A stretch of 35,288 nt of DNA, taken from positions 254,069 to 289,356 of the forward strand of contig NZ_BDQX01000281.1 of assembly GCF_003112455.1 (NCBI RefSeq), written 5' to 3'. A model generated the notes under the pieces. The model was not told the DNA's origin, searched no databases, and was given only the letters and a program-made list of their open reading frames with translations. This DNA comes from Paenibacillus agaridevorans (GTDB taxonomy: Bacteria > Bacillota > Bacilli > Paenibacillales > Paenibacillaceae). The position numbers were made by a program, and so were the translations under genes. Each line of letters begins with the position of its first letter. Position 1 is the first letter of the stretch. Of this stretch, positions 27,293 through 35,288 are shown in pieces.

Positions 27293-27337
27293 AAAATTAG
27301 TTCAGACATGAGAACATCGATAGAAAGGAGAAACCAA

Positions 27338-29095
27338 TTGCGAATCCATCCAATATCACTTTTTCGTACGGTATGGCGGAAAATTAATTCCAAACTATTC
27401 TATAAAATGGTCATTCTATATTCGCTGCTTACTGTTATACCGCTTGCGCTTGTCAGCACGACCTTTTACCTGCGTTCCAAGAGCATATTTGAAACAAGGC
27501 TTCTCGAATCGAGAAGCCATACGCTCGTGGAAACCTCGGATAAAATCGACTTTATTTTGAAAGCGGTTGCAGAAAATTTGGAAGGTTATGCAGACGACAG
27601 AGTCATGATCAGTGTTCTGAAAAATGATAGGGTCCCATCGACAGGAGAGATTAATCTTGCAGAGCGAAAGTCTCTAGAAAGCAATTTAATTGCATTTCTA
27701 AACTTCGTGCTAACGAACACCGATCTTGGCATTAATTATATCGACGCAATCTACTTATATAACGAAGCGGGGAAAATCTATAAGACAGAGAATGCAACGG
27801 ATCCCGAATTCCATTTGGCGCTGACCGTTCTTCCGTTCTCTCAACGGGATAAACCGGAATGGGCATTTTTTGTTGATCATTCCCGCCTTGTCTGTTCCAT
27901 TCAAATTATCGATTATACAACGAATACGAAGCTGGGATATCTCTCTGTCATGCTCAAGCCTGAAGCCATAAAGGAATTATATGCTTCTTATCCGGAGGGC
28001 TCCTTTTTCATTACCAACAACAGAAATGTTATTTTGTCGGCGGGCAATCCCGAATCCGTCGGAGAGTTATTCCAGGCTCGTACGTCCAAACAGATTGTTG
28101 TAAACAAACGAGTTTCCCTTTACTCCGGTTTTGTGTACTTCAACGTAGTGAGTCGATCTGAACTGTATCATGAAATCATTCAATTGGGCAGGTTTGCAGC
28201 CTGGACAACCATTGCTTCGCTCGGAGTGGTATTGCTGCTTACCTTTGTCCTGCTCAAGCGTGTAACAGGGCCACTTCGCAAGCTGACGATGCTGATGCGC
28301 AAGGCGGAAAAAGAGGTTTTTGTGCCGATTAAAGGCATTAGATCGTACGATGAAATCGGAATACTAAGCGAAAGCTTTAATAGTCTGATTGCAGAGGTCA
28401 GAGACTTAATTGATAAGGTTTATAAAGCGGAGCTCTATAAAAAAGATGCTGAGATTAAAGCCATAAAAATGTATATGTCCCCACATTTTTTATACAACAC
28501 GCTGGAAATCGTCGGAATCATTGCCAAGAGCCCCGAAGGAATTAAAGTAGTGCCCGAAATGGTGCAAACCCTATCTCGCATACTTCGTTTTTCAATAACG
28601 CCAGGCAATGACTTTATTTCGTTGAAAACGGAAGTGCAATTTGTGCAGTGGTATATGCAACTGCATCAATATCGACTCGGAGAGAGGTTAACCTTTACTG
28701 TACAAGTTCCTGAAGAACTGTTGTCCGTTAAAGTGCCTAAGCTCATTTTGCAGCCTTTGGTGGAAAATGCTGTTATCCATGGCATCAGTCAAATCATGAC
28801 TACGGGCCATATTGAGGTATTGGCCTATGAATTGGACTACGATTTGATTCTTGAAGTGCGCGATAACGGAGGCGGCGTTACAAGACAAGAAGAACCGGGA
28901 TCGATTGTGGAAACAAAAGATTTCACTCAAACAGAAGCAATAAATGAGAAAAAGGGATTAGGAACAGGACTCAATCAATTGGAAACCAGAATTAAACTGC
29001 TATACGGAGCAAGATATGGACTGGAAATAATAGATACAGCAGGAGAAGGAGCAGTTATCCGTATCTTGCTGCCAATGACATTTACGGAGGGCTGA
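27338..29095 (+). CDS. YesM-like sensor histidine kinase
   Basis: A 585-aa membrane histidine kinase for an extracellular carbohydrate signal. I chose TTG 27338 because AAGGAG lies 7 bases upstream; ATG 27308 has no ribosome site. Membrane helices lie near 20-45 and 285-308, flanking a cache-like sensor. A HAMP region follows to about 360. The His_kinase motif SPHFLYNTLE has phospho-acceptor H383. The ATPase N-box PLVENAVIHG contains N477, and the glycine-rich GLGTGLNQLETR box follows. It overlaps the response regulator start by one base, so the two are co-translated. It probably controls the adjacent system 3 importer. Confidence 0.92.
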   Translation: MRIHPISLFRTVWRKINSKLFYKMVILYSLLTVIPLALVSTTFYLRSKSIFETRLLESRSHTLVETSDKIDFILKAVAENLEGYADDRVMISVLKNDRVPSTGEINLAERKSLESNLIAFLNFVLTNTDLGINYIDAIYLYNEAGKIYKTENATDPEFHLALTVLPFSQRDKPEWAFFVDHSRLVCSIQIIDYTTNTKLGYLSVMLKPEAIKELYASYPEGSFFITNNRNVILSAGNPESVGELFQARTSKQIVVNKRVSLYSGFVYFNVVSRSELYHEIIQLGRFAAWTTIASLGVVLLLTFVLLKRVTGPLRKLTMLMRKAEKEVFVPIKGIRSYDEIGILSESFNSLIAEVRDLIDKVYKAELYKKDAEIKAIKMYMSPHFLYNTLEIVGIIAKSPEGIKVVPEMVQTLSRILRFSITPGNDFISLKTEVQFVQWYMQLHQYRLGERLTFTVQVPEELLSVKVPKLILQPLVENAVIHGISQIMTTGHIEVLAYELDYDLILEVRDNGGGVTRQEEPGSIVETKDFTQTEAINEKKGLGTGLNQLETRIKLLYGARYGLEIIDTAGEGAVIRILLPMTFTEG

Positions 29096-30657
29096 TGAAC
29101 ACCATGAGAATCATGATTGTAGAAGACGAGGATATGCTGCGGAATCATCTGGCAGGACTTGACGAATGGGAGGATATGGGCTGTGAAATTGTGGGTACGG
29201 CACATAACGGATATGAGGCATTAAATCGGGTAGCGGAGTTGAAGCCGGAACTGATTATTACGGACATTAGAATGCCGGTTATGGATGGTATTGAATTTAC
29301 AGAGAAGTTGAAGGAGACCAACCCCAATCTTCCGGTTATTTTTTTGTCTGCCTACAATGATTTTATATATGCGAAGCAGGCGTTTAAGCTTGGCGTAATC
29401 GATTTCATCACTAAACCGGTTCATCTGGAAGAATTGTTCAGTGTGGTAGAAATGGTCATGCAGGATGCACGACATAATGATCAGACGGATTCGCTGGAAC
29501 AGGAGAATACCATTAATGTCATGCTGTCGGAGGAGATGAATCTTGATCGTAAAAGAGAATGGCTCGATCGGGAAGATCGAACTACTCGCAGACTTGTCGT
29601 TCTCTCTGTGGAAATCGATAATGTGGACTTATTGCATACGATGGGTAAGCCGCTATCGCAGCTTTCCTTGAGGGAGGTTATATCCTGTGCGGTTCGGAAA
29701 TATCCTTATCACTTTTGGACGTACATGGATCATCGTGGGCTGTTTGTCCTTTTGTTCGAACCGTTGGACGGGGAGTGGGAATTAATCGGAGACAGCATGA
29801 AGATTGCGAAGGAAGTATTGGAAGCGTCACGCCAGGCTTTCGAGTTCAGCGTATCCATCGGGATTAGTGGTCTGCTGCCGTCGCTGCTTCATCTTCCGCA
29901 AGGGTGGGAAGAGGTGCGGAAATGTTTTGATTATCGCATGTTACTGGGGAAACAATCCATTATCTCTTACAGCGCGATTGCCTCGCTGAGCAATGACACA
30001 ATGGATTGGGATCAGGAAAGGCTGGCCGGCCTTGAAGAACTGATTCGGCGGGCTGACAAGAATGCGATTGCTCCTCAAATGCGTGAAGTCTATAGAGAGC
30101 TGTTGTCCAAACAATTAAACAAAGCATTCATTCAGCATTACATGATGGAAATTATAAGTCGTGCAGAGAAGGTGCTAAGCGAGTTATCGGTTAAGGATCA
30201 TTATCCGGACTTTAACAGTATCCGCAGGAAGCTCCTTGCATTCGATGTTTTGGCTGATCTCATGAAGTTTTTGGAATCCTTCCTGCTCGAGGTGACGGAT
30301 TTGATCAGAGCCTCAGGTCAAGATAACGGAAGCATCGTCATTCGCAAGATGAAGCAGTATATAGCAGATCATTATACGGACGAGATTTCTCTCAATACAT
30401 TGGCAGATTATCTGTATTTGAATCCCTCTTATCTCAGTCGGCTAATTAGGCGAGTAACCGGACAAACCTTCAGCGACGTTCTATGGAGTTACAGAATCGA
30501 TAGAGCCAAAATAAAATTGTTAGCAAGTGATGTCAAGATGAGCGAGGTGGCATACAGTACAGGCTTTAAAGATGCAGCACATTTTAGCCATTTGTTCAAA
30601 AAGACAGTGGGCGTCAGTCCCAAAGAGTATCGGATGTCCGGAATAAATAAGGAGTGA
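29095..30657 (+). CDS. YesN-like response regulator (receiver plus AraC domain)
   Basis: A 520-aa response regulator paired with the kinase at 27338. The receiver domain (about 4-125) has acidic IVEDED, phospho-acceptor D57 (IITDIRMPVMDG) and the conserved lysine in FITKPVH. A long middle region of unknown fold follows. The C-terminal AraC helix-turn-helix units lie at about 415-515 (ISLNTLADYLYLNPSYLSRL and EVAYSTGFKDAAHFSHLFKK). GGAGG precedes ATG 29095 by 4 bases; ATG 29104 is also possible. The direct repeats at 30669-30701, upstream of the importer, are its likely binding site. Confidence 0.92.
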   Translation: MNTMRIMIVEDEDMLRNHLAGLDEWEDMGCEIVGTAHNGYEALNRVAELKPELIITDIRMPVMDGIEFTEKLKETNPNLPVIFLSAYNDFIYAKQAFKLGVIDFITKPVHLEELFSVVEMVMQDARHNDQTDSLEQENTINVMLSEEMNLDRKREWLDREDRTTRRLVVLSVEIDNVDLLHTMGKPLSQLSLREVISCAVRKYPYHFWTYMDHRGLFVLLFEPLDGEWELIGDSMKIAKEVLEASRQAFEFSVSIGISGLLPSLLHLPQGWEEVRKCFDYRMLLGKQSIISYSAIASLSNDTMDWDQERLAGLEELIRRADKNAIAPQMREVYRELLSKQLNKAFIQHYMMEIISRAEKVLSELSVKDHYPDFNSIRRKLLAFDVLADLMKFLESFLLEVTDLIRASGQDNGSIVIRKMKQYIADHYTDEISLNTLADYLYLNPSYLSRLIRRVTGQTFSDVLWSYRIDRAKIKLLASDVKMSEVAYSTGFKDAAHFSHLFKKTVGVSPKEYRMSGINKE

Positions 30658-30668
30658 ACGACTAGTTG

Positions 30669-30701
30669 GTCATATACACGAAAATTCAAGTCATCTGTAC
30701 G
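30669..30701 (+). repeat. Direct repeat pair, candidate response-regulator operator
   Basis: GTCATATACACG (30669-30680) and GTCATCTGTACG (30690-30701) match at 9 of 12 positions and start exactly 21 bp apart. The second copy ends 2 bases before the -35 of the importer promoter. This is the geometry expected for activation by an AraC-type regulator that contacts RNA polymerase. Binding is inferred. Confidence 0.55.
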
Positions 30702-30703
30702 CA

Positions 30704-30732
30704 ATGAAAAGCCTAACCTCCAAATCTATAAT
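30704..30732 (+). promoter_or_regulatory. Promoter of the system 3 importer
   Basis: A perfect -10 TATAAT (30727-30732) lies 17 bases after a weak -35 ATGAAA (30704-30709), so a promoter needing activator help is plausible. The start would be near 30739, with AAAGGAGG at 30748-30755 and ATG at 30764. Confidence 0.65.
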
Positions 30733-30763
30733 GAAAACAGACACATAAAGGAGGTTTCATAGA

Positions 30764-32128
30764 ATGGCTAAACAAAAGAGGCTGCTCATTTCGCTGATGC
30801 TGATTGTCGCAGTGATTATGGCAGGATGTTCGAGTAACAACAATAACGGTGCTGGCAACGCAACGGAAACAAGTCAGGCTACGAGCAAAGCCGAGCCTAC
30901 GGTGAAAGCCACTGGGGGAAGCGATGAAGCATTTACGATTCGATTAGGCGGATGGTTCATCGATGATCGTACATTTATGCAGGAATTTAAAGCAAATGTC
31001 GAAAAGAAGTACAAAGAAAAATATCCAAATGCGACAATTCAATGGGATATCTTGCTGGGTGCTACCTACTTCGATCGTTTGAAGGCTGAGTTAGCTTCCA
31101 ATACGGCTCCGGATGTATTCTTCCATCAGAATACAGTAAATCAATATGCAGAAGTTGATTATTTAGTAGATTTATCGGACCAACCTTGGGTCAGCCAGTT
31201 ATCCCCGGGAACAAGACCGGCGACTACGGTTAACGGCAAAATATTTGGGGGCACTTTAGGTCTTAGTGGTGCAGGAGTATGGTACAACAAACAGATTTTT
31301 AATGATCTTGGACTGGCTGCTCCTGCAACGTATGCTGAATTTCTGGCCCTTTGCGAACAAATTAAAGCGGCAGACAAGACGCCAATCGTACTCGGCTTTA
31401 AGGATACTTGGACAGTCGGGTTGTTTATGTCCAATTTCTTCTCAAGCGTATTAAACGGTATTGATCCTACTTTCAACAAACAATTGTACGATGGTGAAAA
31501 GAGTCTGGAAGGGGAGGAAATTCAAGCTCTCTTGAACAAAGTGCAGAACTTGACGGAAAAAGGTTATTTTAACAAAACAGCGCTTAGCATCGACTGGCCG
31601 CAATCGTCCGACGAGTTCACTAGCGGGAATGCCGCGATGATTGTTCAGGGAGCGTGGCTGCCGGGCGCGGCAGAGGAGAATTTCACGAAAAAAGGTCATT
31701 CCAGGTTTGATATCGGATACTTTGAATTCCCTGACGACAATGGATTTTACAGCATCAACTTATCACCAAGCGAGACTTTATCGCTTAATGCAAAGTCCAA
31801 GCTGCAACAACAAGGCAAGGATCTCATCGCTATCATTATGAATGAAGATATTTTGGGTCCGTATAGCGTAGGTAATGGATCATTGCCGCCTCTGGAAGGT
31901 ATGAACGTAACCTATTCGAATACGGCAATGAACGAGTTTCTAGCAGCTGTTAACAAGGGGAAAACAATGTACGGGTTTGAGGCCTTTATTAGTTCTTCTG
32001 CAGAAACCTCTTTAATGGAGACCATGACCAAGATCGTGTCGGGCGCTAAATATAGCCCTGCTGATTTGAAAGATGCTCAAACCAAACATGAGAAAGACAA
32101 AGCAACACGCGTCTTGCCTCCAGAATAA
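30764..32128 (+). CDS. ABC sugar importer, solute-binding lipoprotein (system 3)
   Basis: A 454-aa family 1 solute-binding lipoprotein, shorter than those of systems 1 and 2 and closer to the common maltose/glycerol-phosphate-type branch. The signal ends VIMAGC with lipidated C22, then an N-rich linker. A strong AAAGGAGG ribosome site and its own promoter precede it. It feeds the permeases at 32217 and 33089. The downstream DUF4038 protein suggests a plant or microbial polysaccharide fragment as ligand, but this is not shown. Confidence 0.92.
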   Translation: MAKQKRLLISLMLIVAVIMAGCSSNNNNGAGNATETSQATSKAEPTVKATGGSDEAFTIRLGGWFIDDRTFMQEFKANVEKKYKEKYPNATIQWDILLGATYFDRLKAELASNTAPDVFFHQNTVNQYAEVDYLVDLSDQPWVSQLSPGTRPATTVNGKIFGGTLGLSGAGVWYNKQIFNDLGLAAPATYAEFLALCEQIKAADKTPIVLGFKDTWTVGLFMSNFFSSVLNGIDPTFNKQLYDGEKSLEGEEIQALLNKVQNLTEKGYFNKTALSIDWPQSSDEFTSGNAAMIVQGAWLPGAAEENFTKKGHSRFDIGYFEFPDDNGFYSINLSPSETLSLNAKSKLQQQGKDLIAIIMNEDILGPYSVGNGSLPPLEGMNVTYSNTAMNEFLAAVNKGKTMYGFEAFISSSAETSLMETMTKIVSGAKYSPADLKDAQTKHEKDKATRVLPPE

Positions 32129-32143
32129 ATGACAATTACATTC

Positions 32144-32183
32144 AGGGATAACCTTCACACGCTATAAGTGGGGGGTTATCCCT
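32144..32183 (+). repeat. Large intercistronic stem-loop after binding-protein gene 3
   Basis: AGGGATAACC (32144-32153) pairs perfectly with GGTTATCCCT (32174-32183), and CAC/GTG can pair within the loop. It begins 15 bases after the lipoprotein stop and lies before the permease start. No T-run follows. It probably stabilises or partly separates the lipoprotein mRNA from the permease mRNA. Confidence 0.6.
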
Positions 32184-32216
32184 TATCTATAAGGTTAGAA
32201 GGGAAGTGCCACGCAT

Positions 32217-33089
32217 TTGGAAAGAAAATGGATAGGGACGGCCGCTTTGTTCGTGCTTCCTGCTCTGCTGTTATTCATTACGTTCACCTATTATCCATTT
32301 ATCCGAAGCCTCTATTACTCGTTTACAACATGGGATTCTATACGTAAGCCGGTATTTATCGGATTGGACAATTATGCATTTCTCTTTGAAGATCGTAAGA
32401 TGATTGCCGCCGCCATGAATACATTCAAGATGGCTTTGTTCGGTTTGTTGATTCAGAATCCGTTAGCGATCTGGATTGCAGTATTGCTTAATCGCAAGTT
32501 TGTGACCGGTTACTTCTTGCGAGCAGCTGTTTTTTTTCCTGTTATTATGAGCCTGGTCGTGTTATCGGTTGTGTGGAGCCAAATTCTTAGCTATGAGGGT
32601 ACGTTGAACCTCGTGCTGAACCAGCTTGGCCTCAGTGGTTGGGTCAGAGATTGGCTTGGCGAGACGAATACGGTGTTTATTACTATCATCTTGTTGACGC
32701 AATGGCAAGGGCTAGGTTATTGCGTTATCTTCTATCTGGCCGGGCTGCAATCCATCCCGGCGGATCTTTATGAGGCTTCGCGTATAGATGGGGCAGGAGC
32801 AATCCAGCGATTTCTGAAAATCACCGTTCCACTGCTCATGCCGACGATTACGATCGTGACCTTTCTCATTATCGTCGGAGGACTCAAACTCTTTGATATT
32901 CCCTACATCTTAACTTCGGGAGGACCGGGAACCGCATCTTATACATTGGCGCTGGCTATCTATAATGCGGCCTTCAGAGAAAACAACGCCGGGTATTCCA
33001 TTGCGGCAGGCGTCGTGCTCATGCTCATTATAATGGTCATTACTTTCATACAATTGCAGATTACGAGACGCAGGGAGGTAGAGATGTAA
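32217..33089 (+). CDS. ABC sugar importer permease, MalF/UgpA type (system 3)
   Basis: A 290-aa permease with about six membrane helices and the coupling motif EASRIDGAG at 186-194. The start is TTG 32217 with an AGAAGGGA site about 12 bases upstream; the spacing is wide, so a nearby start is possible. It overlaps the next permease by one base. It belongs to the general sugar permease group rather than to the LplB branch of systems 1 and 2. Confidence 0.88.
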   Translation: MERKWIGTAALFVLPALLLFITFTYYPFIRSLYYSFTTWDSIRKPVFIGLDNYAFLFEDRKMIAAAMNTFKMALFGLLIQNPLAIWIAVLLNRKFVTGYFLRAAVFFPVIMSLVVLSVVWSQILSYEGTLNLVLNQLGLSGWVRDWLGETNTVFITIILLTQWQGLGYCVIFYLAGLQSIPADLYEASRIDGAGAIQRFLKITVPLLMPTITIVTFLIIVGGLKLFDIPYILTSGGPGTASYTLALAIYNAAFRENNAGYSIAAGVVLMLIIMVITFIQLQITRRREVEM

Positions 33090-33922
33090 TGGTCAGGAAA
33101 CGCCGGAACCCCACAGATATTGCCATTGAAGTCGGCCTGTTCCTGTTCGCCTGCGTATTGTTGTATCCCATTTACTTTTTATATGTAGGGAGCTTTAAGT
33201 CGCCGGCTATCTTCTATGATCCTTTCGCTTTTCCCAAAGAGTTATATTGGGGCAGCTTTGCGATTGTGTTTGAGAAGGTTAAGCTGCTTGACGGCTTCTT
33301 TAATACAATTGTCATCATGTCTTTCTCGCTCGTTAGCATTGTGGTCATATGTTCAATGGCGGGATATGCCATCGCCAGGGTCAAGAATCGCTGGTTTCAA
33401 GCCATCTATTATTTATTCTTATCCGGGATGATTGTGCCGCTTCAGACAACAATGGTGACCATTTTTAAAATGGGTGTAAGTATTCAATTAATTGATACCC
33501 GCACCTTTATGGTATTGCTCTATGCCGCAGGCGCAATTCCGATCGCGACGTTTATTTATGTAGGTTTTATGAAGTCGATCCCTAAGGAAATCGAGGAATC
33601 GGCTTTCATTGACGGATGCGGGCCCATGCAATCTTTTGCCCGTATCGTGCTGCCCCTGTTATTGCCTGCCACGGGGACGATCTTAATTACCAATGTGACT
33701 GCCATATATAACGACTTTATGGGTCCATTGCTGTATTTGAAGTCGGAGTCGAAGATGACGTTGATGCCGCAGATCGTACAATTTTATGCCAATAAACAAT
33801 CGATGGACTATGGCCCTGTATTCGCTCTGTCGGCCTTGGCGGTATTACCGCTCATACTCCTGTTTATATTCACACAGAAATACATGATCAAAGGGCTTAT
33901 TGTTGGTTCTTTGAAAGGTTGA
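33089..33922 (+). CDS. ABC sugar importer permease, MalG/UgpE type (system 3)
   Basis: A 277-aa permease with about six helices, coupling motif EESAFIDGCG near 169-178, and C-terminal KYMIKGLIVGSLKG. Cys replaces the usual Ala after DG, a mild variant. GGGAGG lies about 10 bases before the ATG, which overlaps the previous stop codon by one base. No ATPase gene follows; a secreted enzyme gene does. Confidence 0.92.
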   Translation: MVRKRRNPTDIAIEVGLFLFACVLLYPIYFLYVGSFKSPAIFYDPFAFPKELYWGSFAIVFEKVKLLDGFFNTIVIMSFSLVSIVVICSMAGYAIARVKNRWFQAIYYLFLSGMIVPLQTTMVTIFKMGVSIQLIDTRTFMVLLYAAGAIPIATFIYVGFMKSIPKEIEESAFIDGCGPMQSFARIVLPLLLPATGTILITNVTAIYNDFMGPLLYLKSESKMTLMPQIVQFYANKQSMDYGPVFALSALAVLPLILLFIFTQKYMIKGLIVGSLKG

Positions 33923-33959
33923 GTTTTAATTGGCACAACCATGGGAGGATGAACCAGTT

Positions 33960-35288
33960 ATGTTAACGCTTACGGATGTTATTCAAGTAAGTTTTTTCAA
34001 ACGATCGTTCATTTGGCTTCTTGGCTTCGCCCTGCTTATGTCGACTGCACCACTGGTTATTACATCTGCAGATGGGTCGAAACGATATGCGGAGGCTCCT
34101 CCAGGCTCATTAATTGTATCGCAAGGGGCACCCGTTACCCCCTACAACGGTATGGTCATTCATGATGGCGTGCAAAGCAACCTGACCGATGGCGATCTTG
34201 GTACGCTCTCGGGAGCGTCGACAGGATTTATAGACCTGTATCTGGATTTGGGACGAAAAAAAACGTTGGACTATGTAGCGATCCATTACGCCCGGCATTG
34301 GAACAAAACAAATAAGGTGTACGTCTCCGACGATGCCGTGAATTGGACAGAGGTGGTCTCCGGAGACGGCGGAATAGGCAAGTATGAGTATTTGCTGAAT
34401 ACGACGACAACCAACATCCTGGATCACAATGTATTCGGAGCAATGCTCCCGGCGAATACAAAGGGTCGTTATGTCAGAATCAGTGCAGATCAGGTTTATG
34501 TCAACATTTATGAAATTCAGGTTTACTCCTCTTTCATAGAGGTGGAGCAATTCAATATGACAGGTGGAGTAACAATGGAGGTTCTGCCGGGTTTCTCTGT
34601 GCAAATGAAAGCTGAGGCACAACCAAGCAATGCGACGAATCAGTCCGTAACGTGGAGTGTCGAGCCGAAACCGGGTTCTTCGGGAATGGCGGTAATCGAT
34701 GCCGCTACAGGTTTCCTGACAGCGATTACAGCAGGAACCGTTACCGTAACGGCCGAGGCATTGGACGGCTCGGGGGTTGCAGCAACAACAGACATCGTCA
34801 TACGTGAATCGATTGAGCAGTGGCGTAGCATGGAGCTGTCCTTGATGAGCTCGAAAACGTACAATGATCCCTTCGCAGATGTGGATGTCGTTGCAACCTT
34901 TACGGGACCGGGCGGCATTCAAATCACTCGCCCCGCATTTTGGGACGGGGGGCGCATATGGAAGGTTAGATTTGCTCCTACTGTTACGGGAACATGGAGT
35001 ATGACGGTAGAAGCTGATCCATCTGCTGATGACACTGGACTTAACAGGAGCAGTGCCATATCTTTTCAGGCTACGCCTTATTCTGGTGTACTGGATTTGT
35101 ATAAGCGCGGATTTCTACAAATTGGAGACAATGATCGCCACTTTAATTACAACGATGGAACTCCGTTTTTTTATCTTGGCGATACTCATTGGTTCATGCC
35201 TTCCGAGCGTTTTGAAGGATCGAGCGTAGAAGGAATCGATTCGCAATTCAAATATGCTGTCGATCATCGTGTCAGTCAAGGATTTACA
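33960..35288 (+). CDS. Secreted DUF5060/DUF4038 glycosidase-like protein, 3' end outside the window
   Basis: The frame runs open for 443 codons to the window edge, so only the N-terminal part is present. GGGAGG lies 11 bases before the ATG. A signal peptide or anchor with a long n-region spans about 1-38 (SFIWLLGFALLMSTAPLVIT). A discoidin/CBM32-like domain (about 60-190) contains YVAIHYARHWNKTNKVYVS and RYVRISADQVYVNIYEIQVY. A BIG2 Ig-like domain (about 195-280) follows with VTWSVEP and GTVTVTAEA. A DUF5060-like domain (about 285-375) has YNDPFADVDVVATFTGP and AFWDGG. The start of DUF4038 appears at HFNYNDGTPFFYLGDTHWFM. DUF4038 includes GH140 apiosidase-type enzymes, so a plant-polysaccharide glycosidase is likely. 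It follows the system 3 permeases by 37 bases and should be in the same operon. Confidence 0.85.
   Translation, partial: MLTLTDVIQVSFFKRSFIWLLGFALLMSTAPLVITSADGSKRYAEAPPGSLIVSQGAPVTPYNGMVIHDGVQSNLTDGDLGTLSGASTGFIDLYLDLGRKKTLDYVAIHYARHWNKTNKVYVSDDAVNWTEVVSGDGGIGKYEYLLNTTTTNILDHNVFGAMLPANTKGRYVRISADQVYVNIYEIQVYSSFIEVEQFNMTGGVTMEVLPGFSVQMKAEAQPSNATNQSVTWSVEPKPGSSGMAVIDAATGFLTAITAGTVTVTAEALDGSGVAATTDIVIRESIEQWRSMELSLMSSKTYNDPFADVDVVATFTGPGGIQITRPAFWDGGRIWKVRFAPTVTGTWSMTVEADPSADDTGLNRSSAISFQATPYSGVLDLYKRGFLQIGDNDRHFNYNDGTPFFYLGDTHWFMPSERFEGSSVEGIDSQFKYAVDHRVSQGFT

Noticed and set aside
27308..27337. ATG 27308 as the start of the histidine kinase
   Set aside because: No ribosome site precedes it and it would lie about 9 bases from the predicted transcription start. 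TTG 27338 has AAGGAG 7 bases upstream.

Overview
The window looks like part of the chromosome of a Paenibacillus-type Firmicute. Evidence: strong GGAGG ribosome binding sites, S-layer-homology (SLH) anchoring, LplABC/YtcP-style sugar importers without their own ATPase, YesM/YesN-style two-component regulation, and membrane-anchored one-piece AraC sensor-regulators. All 21 protein genes recognised belong to carbohydrate sensing, import or breakdown, except possibly one flavoprotein. I saw no rRNA, tRNA, CRISPR array, insertion sequence or phage gene.

Region A (148-14535) is a complete utilisation locus. A membrane sensor with an AraC DNA-binding tail (minus strand) is divergent from a run of six plus-strand genes: a 1766-aa secreted SLH-anchored GH42-like enzyme, a solute-binding lipoprotein, an unrecognised 575-aa protein that looks like an (alpha/alpha)-toroid sugar enzyme or lyase, a GH105 unsaturated-uronide hydrolase, and two permeases. 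The likely logic is surface trimming, oligosaccharide uptake, then intracellular cleavage that leaves an unsaturated uronic acid for GH105.

Region B (14587-17139) is a divergent pair: a FAD-dependent oxidoreductase (minus) and a cupin-AraC regulator (plus), with direct repeats 21 bp apart between them. Region C (17335-23437) holds a second one-piece sensor-AraC regulator followed by a second lipoprotein-plus-two-permease importer. Region D (23550-27101) is a divergent cupin-AraC regulator and GH38 alpha-mannosidase. Region E (27338 to the right edge) holds a YesM-like histidine kinase, a YesN-like response regulator, a third importer, and a secreted multidomain DUF5060/DUF4038 protein cut by the window end.

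The regulatory DNA repeats a theme. Direct repeats of 8-12 bp, spaced 19 or 21 bp, occur in three control regions next to or near candidate sigma-A promoters, as expected for AraC-family binding. Inverted repeats without a T-run follow each of the three binding-protein genes, which could favour excess binding protein over permease. Four hairpins are better candidates for terminators. The least understood part is the 575-aa protein and its GH105 partner in region A.
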